From CBFIHN01 sp965662575 (lineage in GTDB: Bacteria > Pseudomonadota > Gammaproteobacteria > Francisellales > CACEW01): a DNA stretch of 48,965 bases. Numbering within the stretch: the stretch's first letter is position 1; every line of letters starts with the position of its first letter. Shown here in pieces: positions 15,602-24,143 of the stretch. The translations under genes were made by a program, and so were the position numbers. The notes beneath the pieces are model-generated. The model was not told the DNA's origin. It made no database searches and saw nothing but the letters and a program-made list of their open reading frames with translations. The stretch covers positions 1-48,965 of the forward strand of contig CBFIHN010000008.1 of NCBI GenBank assembly GCA_965662575.1, in the 5' to 3' direction.

Positions 15602-17692
15602 ATGTGGCGAATGAAACCAGAATTGTCAGAGATTTCAACTGTCGATGCAGCCTTGTCACATATGGCAGACCTGGGGTACCAGTTGCGTAGAGAACAGGCT
15701 GCCATGATGGGTGATATCCATACGGCTATTGCGCAGAAAAAAATAGCAGTTATTGAGGGGGGGACTGGCATTGGGAAGACTTTTGCTTATTTAATTCCGA
15801 GCTTATTATCACGTCAGCCGAAACAGCGAGTAGTTGTTTCAACAGCAACCATCAATTTGCAGGAACAATTACAGCAACAAGATTTGCCTCATGTTGAAGA
15901 AATTTTGAGCCATCAATGGCAAGTTAATATAGCAAAAGGGCGCCGACGTTATGTCTGTCTTAGTCGTCTTTTTCGTTACCACAATGGCGAGTCTGAGTCA
16001 CAGTTGGCATTGTATGGTATTGACGTGCCTTCGGTTAGCGATCAAGCCGAGCAGCAAATGATCTTAAAATTGGTTAGTTTGTTTGAGTCGGCGCAATGGC
16101 AAGGTGATCGCGACCAATTGGATCTCGCTATTCCGGGTTCCTTGTGGTCTAAGCTAACGACTGATGTGTCAGGCTGTAATAATCGGCGGTGCCAGTTTTT
16201 TAAGGAGTGTCCCTACTTTTTAGCGAAAAAACGCTTGGCTCAAGCGGATGTGATTATTACCAATCATGATTTATTGCTTTCCGACTTAAGTATTGGTGGT
16301 GGTGTATTGTTACCAAAGCCTGAGGAGTGTTTGTATATCATCGATGAAGCCCATCATCTGCCGGCTAAAGCAATATCACAGTTTTCTAATGCGCTATTAC
16401 TGAAAGCAAGTCACGAGTGGTTAGGTAGTTTGGCGAAAAGTCTTAACAGTATGGCGCAAACGTTAGGGTGGTCACCAGGAAAAACAGACAGTTTAGTTGG
16501 GGTTATTGAATTATTACAAACATCCCTGCTCGAATTATGTCAGTTTCTGCAAGAAAACTACCGTGCATATGCGCGTGATGAGCGATGGTTGTTATACCAG
16601 ATCCCACAAGTGGTAGCGCAGTGGGCAGCAGATTTAAATCAGCATAGCCAGAAACTTTACCAGGCACTATCAGATATATTTAAGCAGTTCACCGAGCAGC
16701 ATAACGAAGCCACATTGCCTGAGTTTGAGCAAATGAATAATGCCTTTAAGTTTTTTCTTCAGCGCCTCGATCAGTTTTGGCGCACATGGCATGTTTTTTG
16801 TTCACAAGAAAATCATTCGCAGCCACCGATTGTCCGTTGGTTTAGTGAACCGCAGAGTAGTCTTGGTCGTCTCATGCAGCCAGATTTTATCTGTCATGTT
16901 GCCGTGAGCTCTGCATCGATGTTGTTACCTCAGTTTTTTTGGCAGAAACTAGCTGGTGGTGCGGTACTTTGCTCAGCTACCTTGCGTTCATTAGGTCAGT
17001 TTGATCGCTATTTGGAACAGATTGGTTTAGGTGGTGATCCGCGTGTTGTCGCTAAGGCATACCAGTCACCTTTTGATTACCAAAAATCGCAGTTGCAAAT
17101 ACCACGGATGAGATCTTTGCCTAAAGCAGGTGATGAGTCACACGAGCAGGAATTAATCCAGTTGTTACCAAATTTGTTGACATCCGAACAGCGGGGTATT
17201 TTAGTTTTGTTCACGAGCTTTCGTGTCATGGATAAAGTGTTCGCTAGCCTACCCAAATCGTTGAAAAATCGTGTGCTGGTGCAGGGGGATATGGCCAAAG
17301 CGCAGTTATTAAAACAGCATCGGGAGTCGATTGATTTAGGTCATAGTAGTATCCTATTTGGTTTGCAATCATTAGCTGAGGGTGTTGATTTGCCTGGAGA
17401 CTATTGTCGCTGTGTGATTATTACTAAGTTGCCCTTTGCCGTGCCAACGACGCCAATTGAGCAGCGTTATGTTGATTGGTTAAAGCAGCAGGGGCGGAAT
17501 GCTTTTTTTGAGCATAGTTTGCCTGAAGCTTCATTGCGACTTACACAATGGGTTGGGCGTTTGATTCGTCATGAACAAGATCAAGGGCGGGTTGTGATTC
17601 TTGATCGGCGGCTAGTAACTAAACAATATGGCAAGCTTCTGTTGCAGGGTTTGCCGCCATTTTGTTTGTCAGATGGCGATTTAATTGTTTAG
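15602..17692 (+). CDS. dinG: DinG-family ATP-dependent DNA helicase
   Basis: XPD-like superfamily 2 helicase, 5'-3', used in replication-fork and R-loop repair. Walker A G-G-T-G-I-G-K-T, D-E-A-H box I-I-D-E-A-H-H, late motif G-L-Q-S-L-A-E-G-V-D-L-P and Q-W-V-G-R-L-I-R-H (motif VI). Four cysteines for a [4Fe-4S] cluster are present: R-R-Y-V-C, S-G-C-N-N-R-R-C and K-E-C-P-Y-F. Length 696 from this ATG matches DinG (about 716) better than shorter YoaA (about 636), though YoaA remains possible. The reading frame continues upstream into the divergent DUF481 gene, but the N-terminal homology starts only here. No strong Shine-Dalgarno; an ATG three codons in (15611) is the alternative. Confidence 0.9.
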   Translation: MWRMKPELSEISTVDAALSHMADLGYQLRREQAAMMGDIHTAIAQKKIAVIEGGTGIGKTFAYLIPSLLSRQPKQRVVVSTATINLQEQLQQQDLPHVEEILSHQWQVNIAKGRRRYVCLSRLFRYHNGESESQLALYGIDVPSVSDQAEQQMILKLVSLFESAQWQGDRDQLDLAIPGSLWSKLTTDVSGCNNRRCQFFKECPYFLAKKRLAQADVIITNHDLLLSDLSIGGGVLLPKPEECLYIIDEAHHLPAKAISQFSNALLLKASHEWLGSLAKSLNSMAQTLGWSPGKTDSLVGVIELLQTSLLELCQFLQENYRAYARDERWLLYQIPQVVAQWAADLNQHSQKLYQALSDIFKQFTEQHNEATLPEFEQMNNAFKFFLQRLDQFWRTWHVFCSQENHSQPPIVRWFSEPQSSLGRLMQPDFICHVAVSSASMLLPQFFWQKLAGGAVLCSATLRSLGQFDRYLEQIGLGGDPRVVAKAYQSPFDYQKSQLQIPRMRSLPKAGDESHEQELIQLLPNLLTSEQRGILVLFTSFRVMDKVFASLPKSLKNRVLVQGDMAKAQLLKQHRESIDLGHSSILFGLQSLAEGVDLPGDYCRCVIITKLPFAVPTTPIEQRYVDWLKQQGRNAFFEHSLPEASLRLTQWVGRLIRHEQDQGRVVILDRRLVTKQYGKLLLQGLPPFCLSDGDLIV

Positions 17693-17778
17693 TTTTATTT
17701 ATAATATAAAAAATAAATGGATGAAAATTTTTAATTTCATTATTAATGTATTTTAATATTTTTTTGTTGCTTGGTGGG

Positions 17779-17808
17779 TTGATTGATGCTAGAGTCCAAA
17801 GTTATGAT
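17779..17808 (+). promoter_or_regulatory. Sigma70-like promoter before the 17826 gene
   Basis: TTGATT (17779-17784) and TATGAT (17803-17808) are 18 bases apart. Transcription would start near 17815, leaving about 11 bases of leader before the ATG. The surrounding 133-base gap after dinG is very A/T-rich and holds nothing else clear. Confidence 0.5.
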
Positions 17809-17825
17809 AACGATAATAATGTCAC

Positions 17826-19220
17826 ATGTTTGGTAGCTCTTTGCAGTTGGTCTGCTGGAAGGATGTCAAGGATCGCGTTAAGTCAACGAATAAGCCGTTA
17901 TTTGCAGCGATTGATAGTATTCCACGTGCAGATGACTTGCCGTTGGTTAAAGCACAATATGGCTTTGGTGAATTTATTGTCAGCAATGACGAGCCTTTTT
18001 TGCCTATCAGTTTTCGTAGCGTTCCTTATGCGAGTCAGGAAATTCCCGGTGAAATCAAAAAGGCGCTGGATTATGGCTGGGTTTCGTTTCCAGCAAGTGT
18101 TGTACTCAAGAATAGTATTGAGACTTTCGTCAATTTAGATAATAGTCCGATTTCACTCAATTTTTCGACACAGGGTAAGACTTTTTCGCTTTATAATGTT
18201 TTCGATGGCGTGCGTATGCTCAAGGCAATGCGTGGTGCCTATAGTACCGTTGCTGGTAGTCGGTCTCTATTTATGCTGCCTAAAATTTCACATGCAGAAT
18301 ACAATGCCCGTTTGAGACGAGCTTATGGTGTTAACAAGGGCTTATTGTGTCCTAAGTCGTTAGCAAAACATTGGAATTTGTTTACTGACATTGTGCGTTC
18401 ACCAAGTTTTATGAATCAATGGACTAGCGATTTATTGATTTTCTCCGGCGAATTGGTTAACAAGTTATCGGAGCATCATAAGCACGGCTTTTTACAGACT
18501 ATGTGGAATGAATCAGCATTTTCGCGTAATCATGCCAGTTATAATTTGTTATGGTCCGTCTATAGTATGAGGCTGCCTTCCTCTGTGCGTAACTCCCCAA
18601 CCATTATGGAAACAGCAAAACATTTATTAGCATTGGCTTTAGGTGAGTTACCAGGTTGTACGCCAGTTGTTGATGATATGCCTGGTCCAGTGCGTGCGCT
18701 AACGAAAACATTTCTTAATATCTATCGTATTCGCTATTACCTGCCAATGTTCATGCAAGCTGCGCACTATGATGGCTCAGGTCCAATTTATTATTCACTG
18801 AATAAGCCAAGTTTCTTCCATCCTGCGGTGGCTAAAGCCAATTCAACTCGTATTCTGACTGATGTGCAAATACTACAAGAGGTATTAGAAGGTTTTTGTC
18901 GGGCAGTATTGGCAGATGACCTGCAGTTGCCATTGAAGAACAGTCGACTATATCAGGCGCTGCAAAAAGTAGAGTTTGAGTTTTATCATTCACAGTCTGA
19001 GGGCAAAGTGATTAATCAAATCTCACAAATTTTTGCGGAGGATAGGCGTTTTTATCAAATGTTTAAAGGGATTGATATTGATAAAGACTTGGCTTGTCCC
19101 AACAGCGCTACATTTTTCAATGGTTGTGTCCGTATTCGCCCGGCGAAGCAAGAAATTATTAAGCCAAAAATGGATGCTTTTTTATCATCGATGGTCAAGC
19201 CACGTCTGGCCGATGTGTAA
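17826..19220 (+). CDS. Uncharacterised conserved-looking protein, 464 residues
   Basis: I do not recognise this protein. It is a full-length frame with codon use like its neighbours. There is no signal peptide and no long hydrophobic segment, so it is probably cytoplasmic. It looks globular and mostly helical, with patches such as P-K-S-L-A-K-H-W-N-L-F-T-D, W-N-E-S-A-F-S-R-N-H-A-S-Y-N-L-L-W-S-V-Y-S, A-L-A-L-G-E-L-P-G-C-T-P-V-V-D-D-M-P-G-P-V and H-P-A-V-A-K-A-N-S-T-R. No nucleotide-binding or metal motif stands out. An in-frame stop lies three codons upstream, so the ATG is the first possible start, and it has no Shine-Dalgarno and a very short predicted leader. It lies between dinG and the convergent ubiC-ubiA gene, alone on its transcript. 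Confidence 0.75.
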   Translation: MFGSSLQLVCWKDVKDRVKSTNKPLFAAIDSIPRADDLPLVKAQYGFGEFIVSNDEPFLPISFRSVPYASQEIPGEIKKALDYGWVSFPASVVLKNSIETFVNLDNSPISLNFSTQGKTFSLYNVFDGVRMLKAMRGAYSTVAGSRSLFMLPKISHAEYNARLRRAYGVNKGLLCPKSLAKHWNLFTDIVRSPSFMNQWTSDLLIFSGELVNKLSEHHKHGFLQTMWNESAFSRNHASYNLLWSVYSMRLPSSVRNSPTIMETAKHLLALALGELPGCTPVVDDMPGPVRALTKTFLNIYRIRYYLPMFMQAAHYDGSGPIYYSLNKPSFFHPAVAKANSTRILTDVQILQEVLEGFCRAVLADDLQLPLKNSRLYQALQKVEFEFYHSQSEGKVINQISQIFAEDRRFYQMFKGIDIDKDLACPNSATFFNGCVRIRPAKQEIIKPKMDAFLSSMVKPRLADV

Positions 19221-19305
19221 TCATCAGAATTTTTGTCTTTGCGAATGATGAGTTAAACCCGTCGCCATAAACCAATAGGTAACCCGTTGCCACTTGATTG
19301 TGTAT

Positions 19306-20736
19306 TCAGTTGCCAAGCGAATACTGACTAAAGAGCGCAATAAAAATCAACAAGCCGATCCAATGGTTATTTGAAAAAGCACGAATACAGTTGGCAATTG
19401 TGCGCTCACGGATTAAATAATGTTGGTAAGCAAATAAAGCTATAACACCTAGTAGGCAAACAAAGTAGCGGCTATTAAAGTGTTGATGCGCGCCAAGTAA
19501 AATAAAGCCAACTAGGCTAAGTACTTGCAGGCTAGCGATTGCTAGTGTGTTATGGCGGCCAAATAAAACAGCGGTTGATTTGATGCCAATTTTTTGATCA
19601 TCTTGGATGTCAGCCAATGCGTAGATAGTGTCATAAGCGACAGTCCAAATAAGTGCAATGATTAGTATGCCCCAAGCCATTGTCGGGACTTTATTTTGTA
19701 TGGCGGCAAACGCCATGATAACACCCCAGTTAAAGGCGATGCCAAGCACCACTTGTGGCAGGTGAGTTATGCGTTTCATCAGCGGATAAATACAGGCAAG
19801 TATCAAGCCAATAATGGCCAGGATAATCGATAGTCTGTTTAGAAATAGGATAACTAGCAGAAAAGCGATGAAGCTCAGTAAGCAGCCAAAGACAACCGCA
19901 GCTCGCGTGCGAATTCGACCGGTTGCTAAAGGACGCATTTTAGTGCGTTCAATAAAGCCATCTACTTGGCGGTCGGTGATATCATTAAATACGCAGCCGG
20001 CTGCACGCATTAAAATAGCGCCGATAATAAAAACCAGCAAATACTTGATCTCTGGTGTGCCTTTATTGGCAATCCATAGTGCCCAGAGTGTCGGCCAGAT
20101 AATTAATAAAATCGGCAGTGGTCGATGAAAGCGGGTCAGTTGGATATAGTCTCTGAGTTTTGACATAAGGCGGTAAGCTCCAGTGGTTGCGCCGGATACT
20201 TTTTGATATGTCGGCATTGCATCAGAAAATACTTCGGTGATCAATAAGGGCAGGCCACGCCAGTAAAATACTGAGCGTCTTGCCCAAAGGCTATTAGATG
20301 GTATCGATAGATCATCAAATGCGTGAGCGAAATCGATATCGTCGCGTGTGATTTTTTTATACTCAAAGTGAGAACGCCAGACTTCAGGGTTGTGGTAGAG
20401 CAAAGTCTCACCAATGGGATTTTCTTGTAGATCGCCTAATTCTTGTTCTAAAGCTTGATAAGTTGACTGTGGAACAATCAGTTGTGCAAAAATAATCGGT
20501 TTTCCCTGTTCACAGTGATGAATTTCTCGCTGCCATGCTTGCTTGTCTGTGGTGTTTAATCGTGTTTGGTTGGCTTGGTTTAATGGCTGCATTGATTCAG
20601 ATAACCGTTGCAAAGACCATTGCTGACAGTTGGCTTTTAAATGTTTGCTGAGAATATAAGCGTTGCTTAACCAGGGTTTGAGCTGGTTTGGGATTTCTTG
20701 CTGTAGATTTTTGTTCAGTTTTGACCAGAGGTTCAT
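19306..20736 (-). CDS. ubiA: Fused chorismate lyase / 4-hydroxybenzoate polyprenyltransferase
   Basis: Two ubiquinone-synthesis enzymes in one frame. Residues about 1-185 are UbiC-like (chorismate to 4-hydroxybenzoate plus pyruvate): W-L-S-N-A near the start, L-W-A-R-R-S-V-F and P-L-L-I-T-E168-V-F with the expected glutamate. The position of the E. coli Arg76 (A-G-R-T-V-V-P) reads A-Q-L-I-V-P, so Gln85 replaces that arginine. Residues about 191-476 are UbiA (membrane prenylation of 4-hydroxybenzoate): many membrane helices, F-N-D-I-T-D-R-Q-V-D and the second D-I-Q-D-D-Q Asp motif. Met191 opens the UbiA part and has GGAG about 11 bases upstream, so internal initiation is possible. The ATG abuts the recJ stop (TAA-ATG). 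Confidence 0.92.
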   Translation of the reverse strand: MNLWSKLNKNLQQEIPNQLKPWLSNAYILSKHLKANCQQWSLQRLSESMQPLNQANQTRLNTTDKQAWQREIHHCEQGKPIIFAQLIVPQSTYQALEQELGDLQENPIGETLLYHNPEVWRSHFEYKKITRDDIDFAHAFDDLSIPSNSLWARRSVFYWRGLPLLITEVFSDAMPTYQKVSGATTGAYRLMSKLRDYIQLTRFHRPLPILLIIWPTLWALWIANKGTPEIKYLLVFIIGAILMRAAGCVFNDITDRQVDGFIERTKMRPLATGRIRTRAAVVFGCLLSFIAFLLVILFLNRLSIILAIIGLILACIYPLMKRITHLPQVVLGIAFNWGVIMAFAAIQNKVPTMAWGILIIALIWTVAYDTIYALADIQDDQKIGIKSTAVLFGRHNTLAIASLQVLSLVGFILLGAHQHFNSRYFVCLLGVIALFAYQHYLIRERTIANCIRAFSNNHWIGLLIFIALFSQYSLGN

Positions 20737-22506
20737 TTATTTTTGCTCTTGTGATAGCGAGTGAATCTGTAACTGCAACGTTCTTTGATCGCGGAAAGTA
20801 TTGTCATTCAAACTATAGGTAAATGATACCTGATCGCCTGGGCTGGTATCCAACCAATCGGTTTCTTTTTGGCAGCAATTAAACCAAATCGCATTCACGG
20901 CAAAGTTATCATCAACCTCTAAGCTAAGCTGTGCATGGGTTTTGTATTCACCAACCCGGCGAAAGCGTAAAACAGTCGCTTCTCCTTGAAATATTGGTGC
21001 TTCAAATTCACGACCAAAAGGTTCAAGTTGTTGCAATAGCTCAAGCGTGTCTAGTGTAAATTGCTCCGTGCTGAGCTCACCATCGGTGTGAATGATCGGC
21101 CCAACATCTTCGCTTTTGAGCAGTGTTTGTGTCACTTGTTCAAAGGCCTGACTAAATGGCTCAAAGTCTTTTTTATTAATCGTTAAACCGGCTGCGCCTT
21201 TGTGACCACCAAATTTTTGTAGTAGCTTCGGGTGCTGGTTGGCAACAGCTTGCAGGGCATCACGCATATGAAATTGATCGATGCTGCGCGCCGAACCGCT
21301 GATCAGTTTTTCCTCGCCTTGCTTAGGTGAGAAAATAATCGTTGGTCGGCCAAAATGATCTTTGATTCTACTAGCAGAAATACCATGTACACCGGCATGG
21401 CCATCATCTAAAAATACCACAATACTCAAATGCCCGTTATTCACTTGTTGCTCGGCAATCTCCATGGCCTGATTGGTAATTTGACGCTGAATTTTTTTGC
21501 GTTCTTGGTTTTGTGCAGAGAGTTGTTGCGCCCAGGGTTCTGCTTCTGCTAAATCTTTGGCGAGTAAAAAGTTCACTGAACCAAAAGCATCGGATAGGCG
21601 GCCATCACTGTTTAATAGAGGCCCTATAGTAAAGCCTAAATCTTCGGCATTAATCTGTGAGGTCTTTTTTAAGCGACGAATTGCTTGCCAGCAAGGACGT
21701 AGATTTTGATTAATCTTTTTTAAACCATAGTGCACTACACAGCGATTATTAACACTGCGTGCCATACTAACGCAGTCAGCAACCGTGCCCACGGCAACAA
21801 AGTCTAATAGGGTGGTCATCGAGGGTGCAGATCTGTCCAGCAAACCTTGTTCAATCATTAATCGTCGTGTGGCAGCAATCAACAGCCAAGCCACCATGCA
21901 ACCGGCGATATACGGATCAGGAAAGTTGCAATCCTCACGGGTGGGGTTTAAACAGGCATAAGCACTTTTAGGTGGGCCGTCTTCAGGTAAGTGATGGTGG
22001 TCGGTAACGATGGTTTCAATACCAGCTTGTTTAAGCTTGGCAATACGCGGCTCATCAGCGCTGCCATTATCAGCGGTGATCACCAAGTCTGGTTTATCTT
22101 TTAAAATCCGTTCAGCAACCCCTTCAGACAGGCCATAACCTTCTTGCATGCGATGGCCAATATAAGAGCGGATCAGTTGTTTATCATGCCCTAGAATCAG
22201 GCTTAATCCTTGATACAAAATCGCATGCGAGGTTTGTCCATCGCAATCATGATCGGTTTCCAACCCAATGGTTTGTTTTTGTTGGATGGCTATGATCAGT
22301 CGCTCAGCTGCTTGCTGCATATCTCGCATGCTAAAGGGGTTGTCAAGATCACTTAGTTGCGGGTCGAGTATCGACTCAACACCCCGAGGATGTTTTTGAG
22401 GCAATGGGCGTGCAGCGATAATGCGTGCTAGTAGTTCAGGTATTTTAGCTTCTAGCAGTTGATCTAGCGTTTTCTGGTCAATGGGGCGTTGTTTTATTTT
22501 TGCCAT
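20737..22506 (-). CDS. recJ: Single-stranded-DNA-specific exonuclease RecJ
   Basis: DHH-family 5'-3' ssDNA exonuclease for recombination and mismatch repair. Motif I E-T-D85-H-D87-C-D89-G-Q-T-S differs slightly from the usual D-x-D-A-D-G but keeps the acidic residues. A-D146-N-G supplies motif II, and V-T-D169-H-H-H motif III. S-G-S-A-R-S and F-G-G-H-K-G-A-A-G (DHHA1) follow, then the C-terminal OB-like part. At 589 residues it is near the E. coli length of 577. The ATG at 22506 is preferred to a TTG six codons upstream. That leader lies only 8 bases past the end of a decayed ATPase frame. The stop abuts the ubiC-ubiA ATG. Confidence 0.93.
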   Translation of the reverse strand: MAKIKQRPIDQKTLDQLLEAKIPELLARIIAARPLPQKHPRGVESILDPQLSDLDNPFSMRDMQQAAERLIIAIQQKQTIGLETDHDCDGQTSHAILYQGLSLILGHDKQLIRSYIGHRMQEGYGLSEGVAERILKDKPDLVITADNGSADEPRIAKLKQAGIETIVTDHHHLPEDGPPKSAYACLNPTREDCNFPDPYIAGCMVAWLLIAATRRLMIEQGLLDRSAPSMTTLLDFVAVGTVADCVSMARSVNNRCVVHYGLKKINQNLRPCWQAIRRLKKTSQINAEDLGFTIGPLLNSDGRLSDAFGSVNFLLAKDLAEAEPWAQQLSAQNQERKKIQRQITNQAMEIAEQQVNNGHLSIVVFLDDGHAGVHGISASRIKDHFGRPTIIFSPKQGEEKLISGSARSIDQFHMRDALQAVANQHPKLLQKFGGHKGAAGLTINKKDFEPFSQAFEQVTQTLLKSEDVGPIIHTDGELSTEQFTLDTLELLQQLEPFGREFEAPIFQGEATVLRFRRVGEYKTHAQLSLEVDDNFAVNAIWFNCCQKETDWLDTSPGDQVSFTYSLNDNTFRDQRTLQLQIHSLSQEQK

Positions 22507-22514
22507 GTCTGTTC

Positions 22515-22876
22515 TTATGCGCAAAGCAACGTGTTATATATGGGAACAACTAGCAAATATTCATTACCAATCTGTTCAATAAAATCTTTTTCTAAAAGTG
22601 TAACAAGCGCGTGTTAATGAGTTCCGTAACACCTCTAATAATAAAGCGCTCGGCTTCTTTTTCTGTAATGGCTAAATAGAAAGTCAACCTTTGCCCAGGG
22701 CGCGTCGCTTGTGTCAAACGCTTGGTCACATAAGCTGGTTTTTCCATAGCGTCTCGGTGCCACTAAGAAGGTGTGTTTGCCACTGAGAATGTTGACAACA
22801 AGTCTGTTTCATTCTTGCGATTACAGAAGGCGGGGCCATTGGCTTTGCCTAAGGGGAAATATTCTCTAGCATCCAT
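22515..22876 (-). pseudogene. Remnant of an AAA ATPase (COG1672/archaeal-ATPase-like)
   Basis: The whole 436-base gap upstream of recJ is explained by a broken gene. From the ATG the frame reads M-D-A-R-E-Y-F-P-L-G-K-A-N-G, then stops. Shifting frame after E-T-D gives S-G-K-H-T-F-L-V, then A-P-R-R-Y-G-K-T-S-L (Walker A). A second shift after V-D-F gives Y-L-A-I-T-E-K-E-A-E-R-F-I-I-R-G. A third change of frame gives L-L-E-K-D-F-I-E-Q-I-G-N-E-Y-L-L-V-V-P-I-Y-N, which reads like a C-terminal winged-helix end. So at least two frameshifts and a large internal deletion removed most of the ATPase and its partner domain. The R-R-Y-G-K-T-S motif is typical of COG1672/PF01637 ATPases; the family name is from recall. 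Confidence 0.8.
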
Positions 22877-22942
22877 GGTGCCACCCTGAATTTTCTATTA
22901 CATCAATGTAGCATGCATTTTTGTATTCTTCAATAAAGGATC

Positions 22943-23341
22943 CTAAGCATGTAGGAATCGATACCATGGTTGGTGCCACAACCAAATCGTATCAATGGTT
23001 GGTAGTTCTTGTTCTTTGCGCTGCTGGTTAAGCGGATGATTATGTAAAAACATTTGAAGTTCAGAGCTCAATTGCTGAATAGGTTTACTATCTGCTCCGG
23101 TGGGGAAAAATGGCATTATGTTTCGCCCGATGATTTTTTTCAAGGGTGTTGTCTCGATATTTGGTTTGCTCTTGCAATACCAGTCATTGCCTTGATTAAA
23201 CAGTTGAAGCTCGTTATCTGTGAACTCATTAATATCGCGAATAAGCGTATCGCTTTCTCGGGGCGTTAGCTCAACTTTTCCAAGGCAAATCACTTGCGTC
23301 ATGGTCGCTTGGCAATGGATAGGTGTTGCGTGGAATTTCAT
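22943..23341 (-). CDS. Short RpfE/phosphoglycerate-mutase-like protein, possibly truncated
   Basis: 132 residues from the ATG at 23341 (the frame extends 13 codons further to a TTG). The pattern D-W-Y-C, E-T-T-P-L-x-x-I-I-G-R-N-I, F-F-P-T-G-A-D-S, L-S-S-E-L-Q-M-F-L-H-N-H-P-L-N-Q-Q-R and D-T-I-W-L-W-H resembles the middle of a family annotated as RpfE-like or phosphoglycerate-mutase-like, where a Glu-x-Gln-M-x-L-H-x-H-P-V-N segment is diagnostic. Those proteins are usually over 300 residues and continue well past the W-L-W. Here translation stops 10 residues later, and only decayed ATPase sequence follows. It may be a compact relative or a remnant. It follows the metallopeptidase gene by 47 bases. 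Function not established. Confidence 0.6.
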   Translation of the reverse strand: MKFHATPIHCQATMTQVICLGKVELTPRESDTLIRDINEFTDNELQLFNQGNDWYCKSKPNIETTPLKKIIGRNIMPFFPTGADSKPIQQLSSELQMFLHNHPLNQQRKEQELPTIDTIWLWHQPWYRFLHA

Positions 23342-23388
23342 TGGTTTGGCTATTGGTCTTATTAGGGGTGATTGTAGCAAATTGTTAG

Positions 23389-24081
23389 CTATAGCTTCAC
23401 CTGTTTCAATTGTTTACGACGAGCCGGCCAATCAGACATCGCTTGATCCATTAATGCATAAAACTTTGGCCCATGGTTCATTTGTTTTAGATGGCAAAGT
23501 TCGTGGGTAATAATATAATCAAGGTAAGTAGGCTCAAGCCTTACCAGCTCTAGATTCAAGCTGATATTACCTTGGCTTGAGCAGCTGCCCCAGCGAGTGC
23601 GCATGTGCCGGATAGTCAGTTTGTTATAGCGTGGTAAACCCAGATACTTTATTTGCTGATAAATGGCTTCTAGTCTCTCAGGAAAAATAGTCAGTGCTTG
23701 TTGCCGGTAAAGTTTTTTCAGCTGTTGCTCAATGTTTTCTTCATTGTCAGGGTTGGTAGTGCTGATTTGAATGTGGTTGTTAATAAAATCAACCTGAGAT
23801 TTTAAGCTTTGCCGTATTTCTAGTGGATAACGCTTTCCCCATAACCAATGTAAACTGCCTTCAGTAAAACTTTGCTTGAGCACTTGTTGGTGTTTGGCTT
23901 GTTGTTTTTTTATCCAGTCTAGGTGTTTTTTAATCACCTTTTCGATATCTTTTTGTTGGGCACCTGGCGGTGCTTTGACGAGTAGTTGCCCTCTTTGATT
24001 CAGCATGAGTGCGAAGTGTTTTCGGCGAGGGTTGGTTATGACAATAAAGTCTGGAAAATCTTCGATATGTTGCTGTTTCAT
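23389..24081 (-). CDS. YgjP/SprT-like metallopeptidase
   Basis: 230 residues of the YgjP-like (DUF45, M48-related) family. The zinc site is in the C-terminal third: T-H193-E194-L-C-H197-L-K-Q-M-N-H203-G, i.e. HExxH plus a third histidine. It is preceded by the R-x-M-R-T-R-W-G-S-C-S-S-Q-G-N-I-S-L-N motif, which is diagnostic of the family. No signal peptide, so cytoplasmic. Substrates of this family are poorly known. It leads a short minus-strand set with the RpfE-like gene; the nrdJ promoter lies within 20 bases of its start on the other strand. Confidence 0.9.
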   Translation of the reverse strand: MKQQHIEDFPDFIVITNPRRKHFALMLNQRGQLLVKAPPGAQQKDIEKVIKKHLDWIKKQQAKHQQVLKQSFTEGSLHWLWGKRYPLEIRQSLKSQVDFINNHIQISTTNPDNEENIEQQLKKLYRQQALTIFPERLEAIYQQIKYLGLPRYNKLTIRHMRTRWGSCSSQGNISLNLELVRLEPTYLDYIITHELCHLKQMNHGPKFYALMDQAMSDWPARRKQLKQVKL

Positions 24082-24095
24082 TAGGGTTTTTGCGC

Positions 24096-24101
24096 TATAA
24101 T
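24096..24101 (+). promoter_or_regulatory. -10 element upstream of nrdJ
   Basis: A perfect TATAAT whose -35 partner is weak (TGTTTC at 16 bases). The leader to the nrdJ ATG would be about 36 bases and ends in GAGAAAGAGA. No cobalamin riboswitch and no NrdR-box-like 16-mer is visible here. Confidence 0.45.
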
Positions 24102-24143
24102 TTCACCATTATTTTATTATTAAAGTTGTTAGAGAGAAAGAGA

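Noticed and set aside
17693..17778. AT-only stem (TTTATTT/AAATAAA) after dinG as a terminator
   Set aside because: No GC pairs in the stem and no following T-run; in such AT-rich sequence it is expected by chance.
24082..24143. Possible cobalamin riboswitch before B12-dependent nrdJ
   Set aside because: The leader is only about 40 bases, far too short, and no B12-box sequence is visible.
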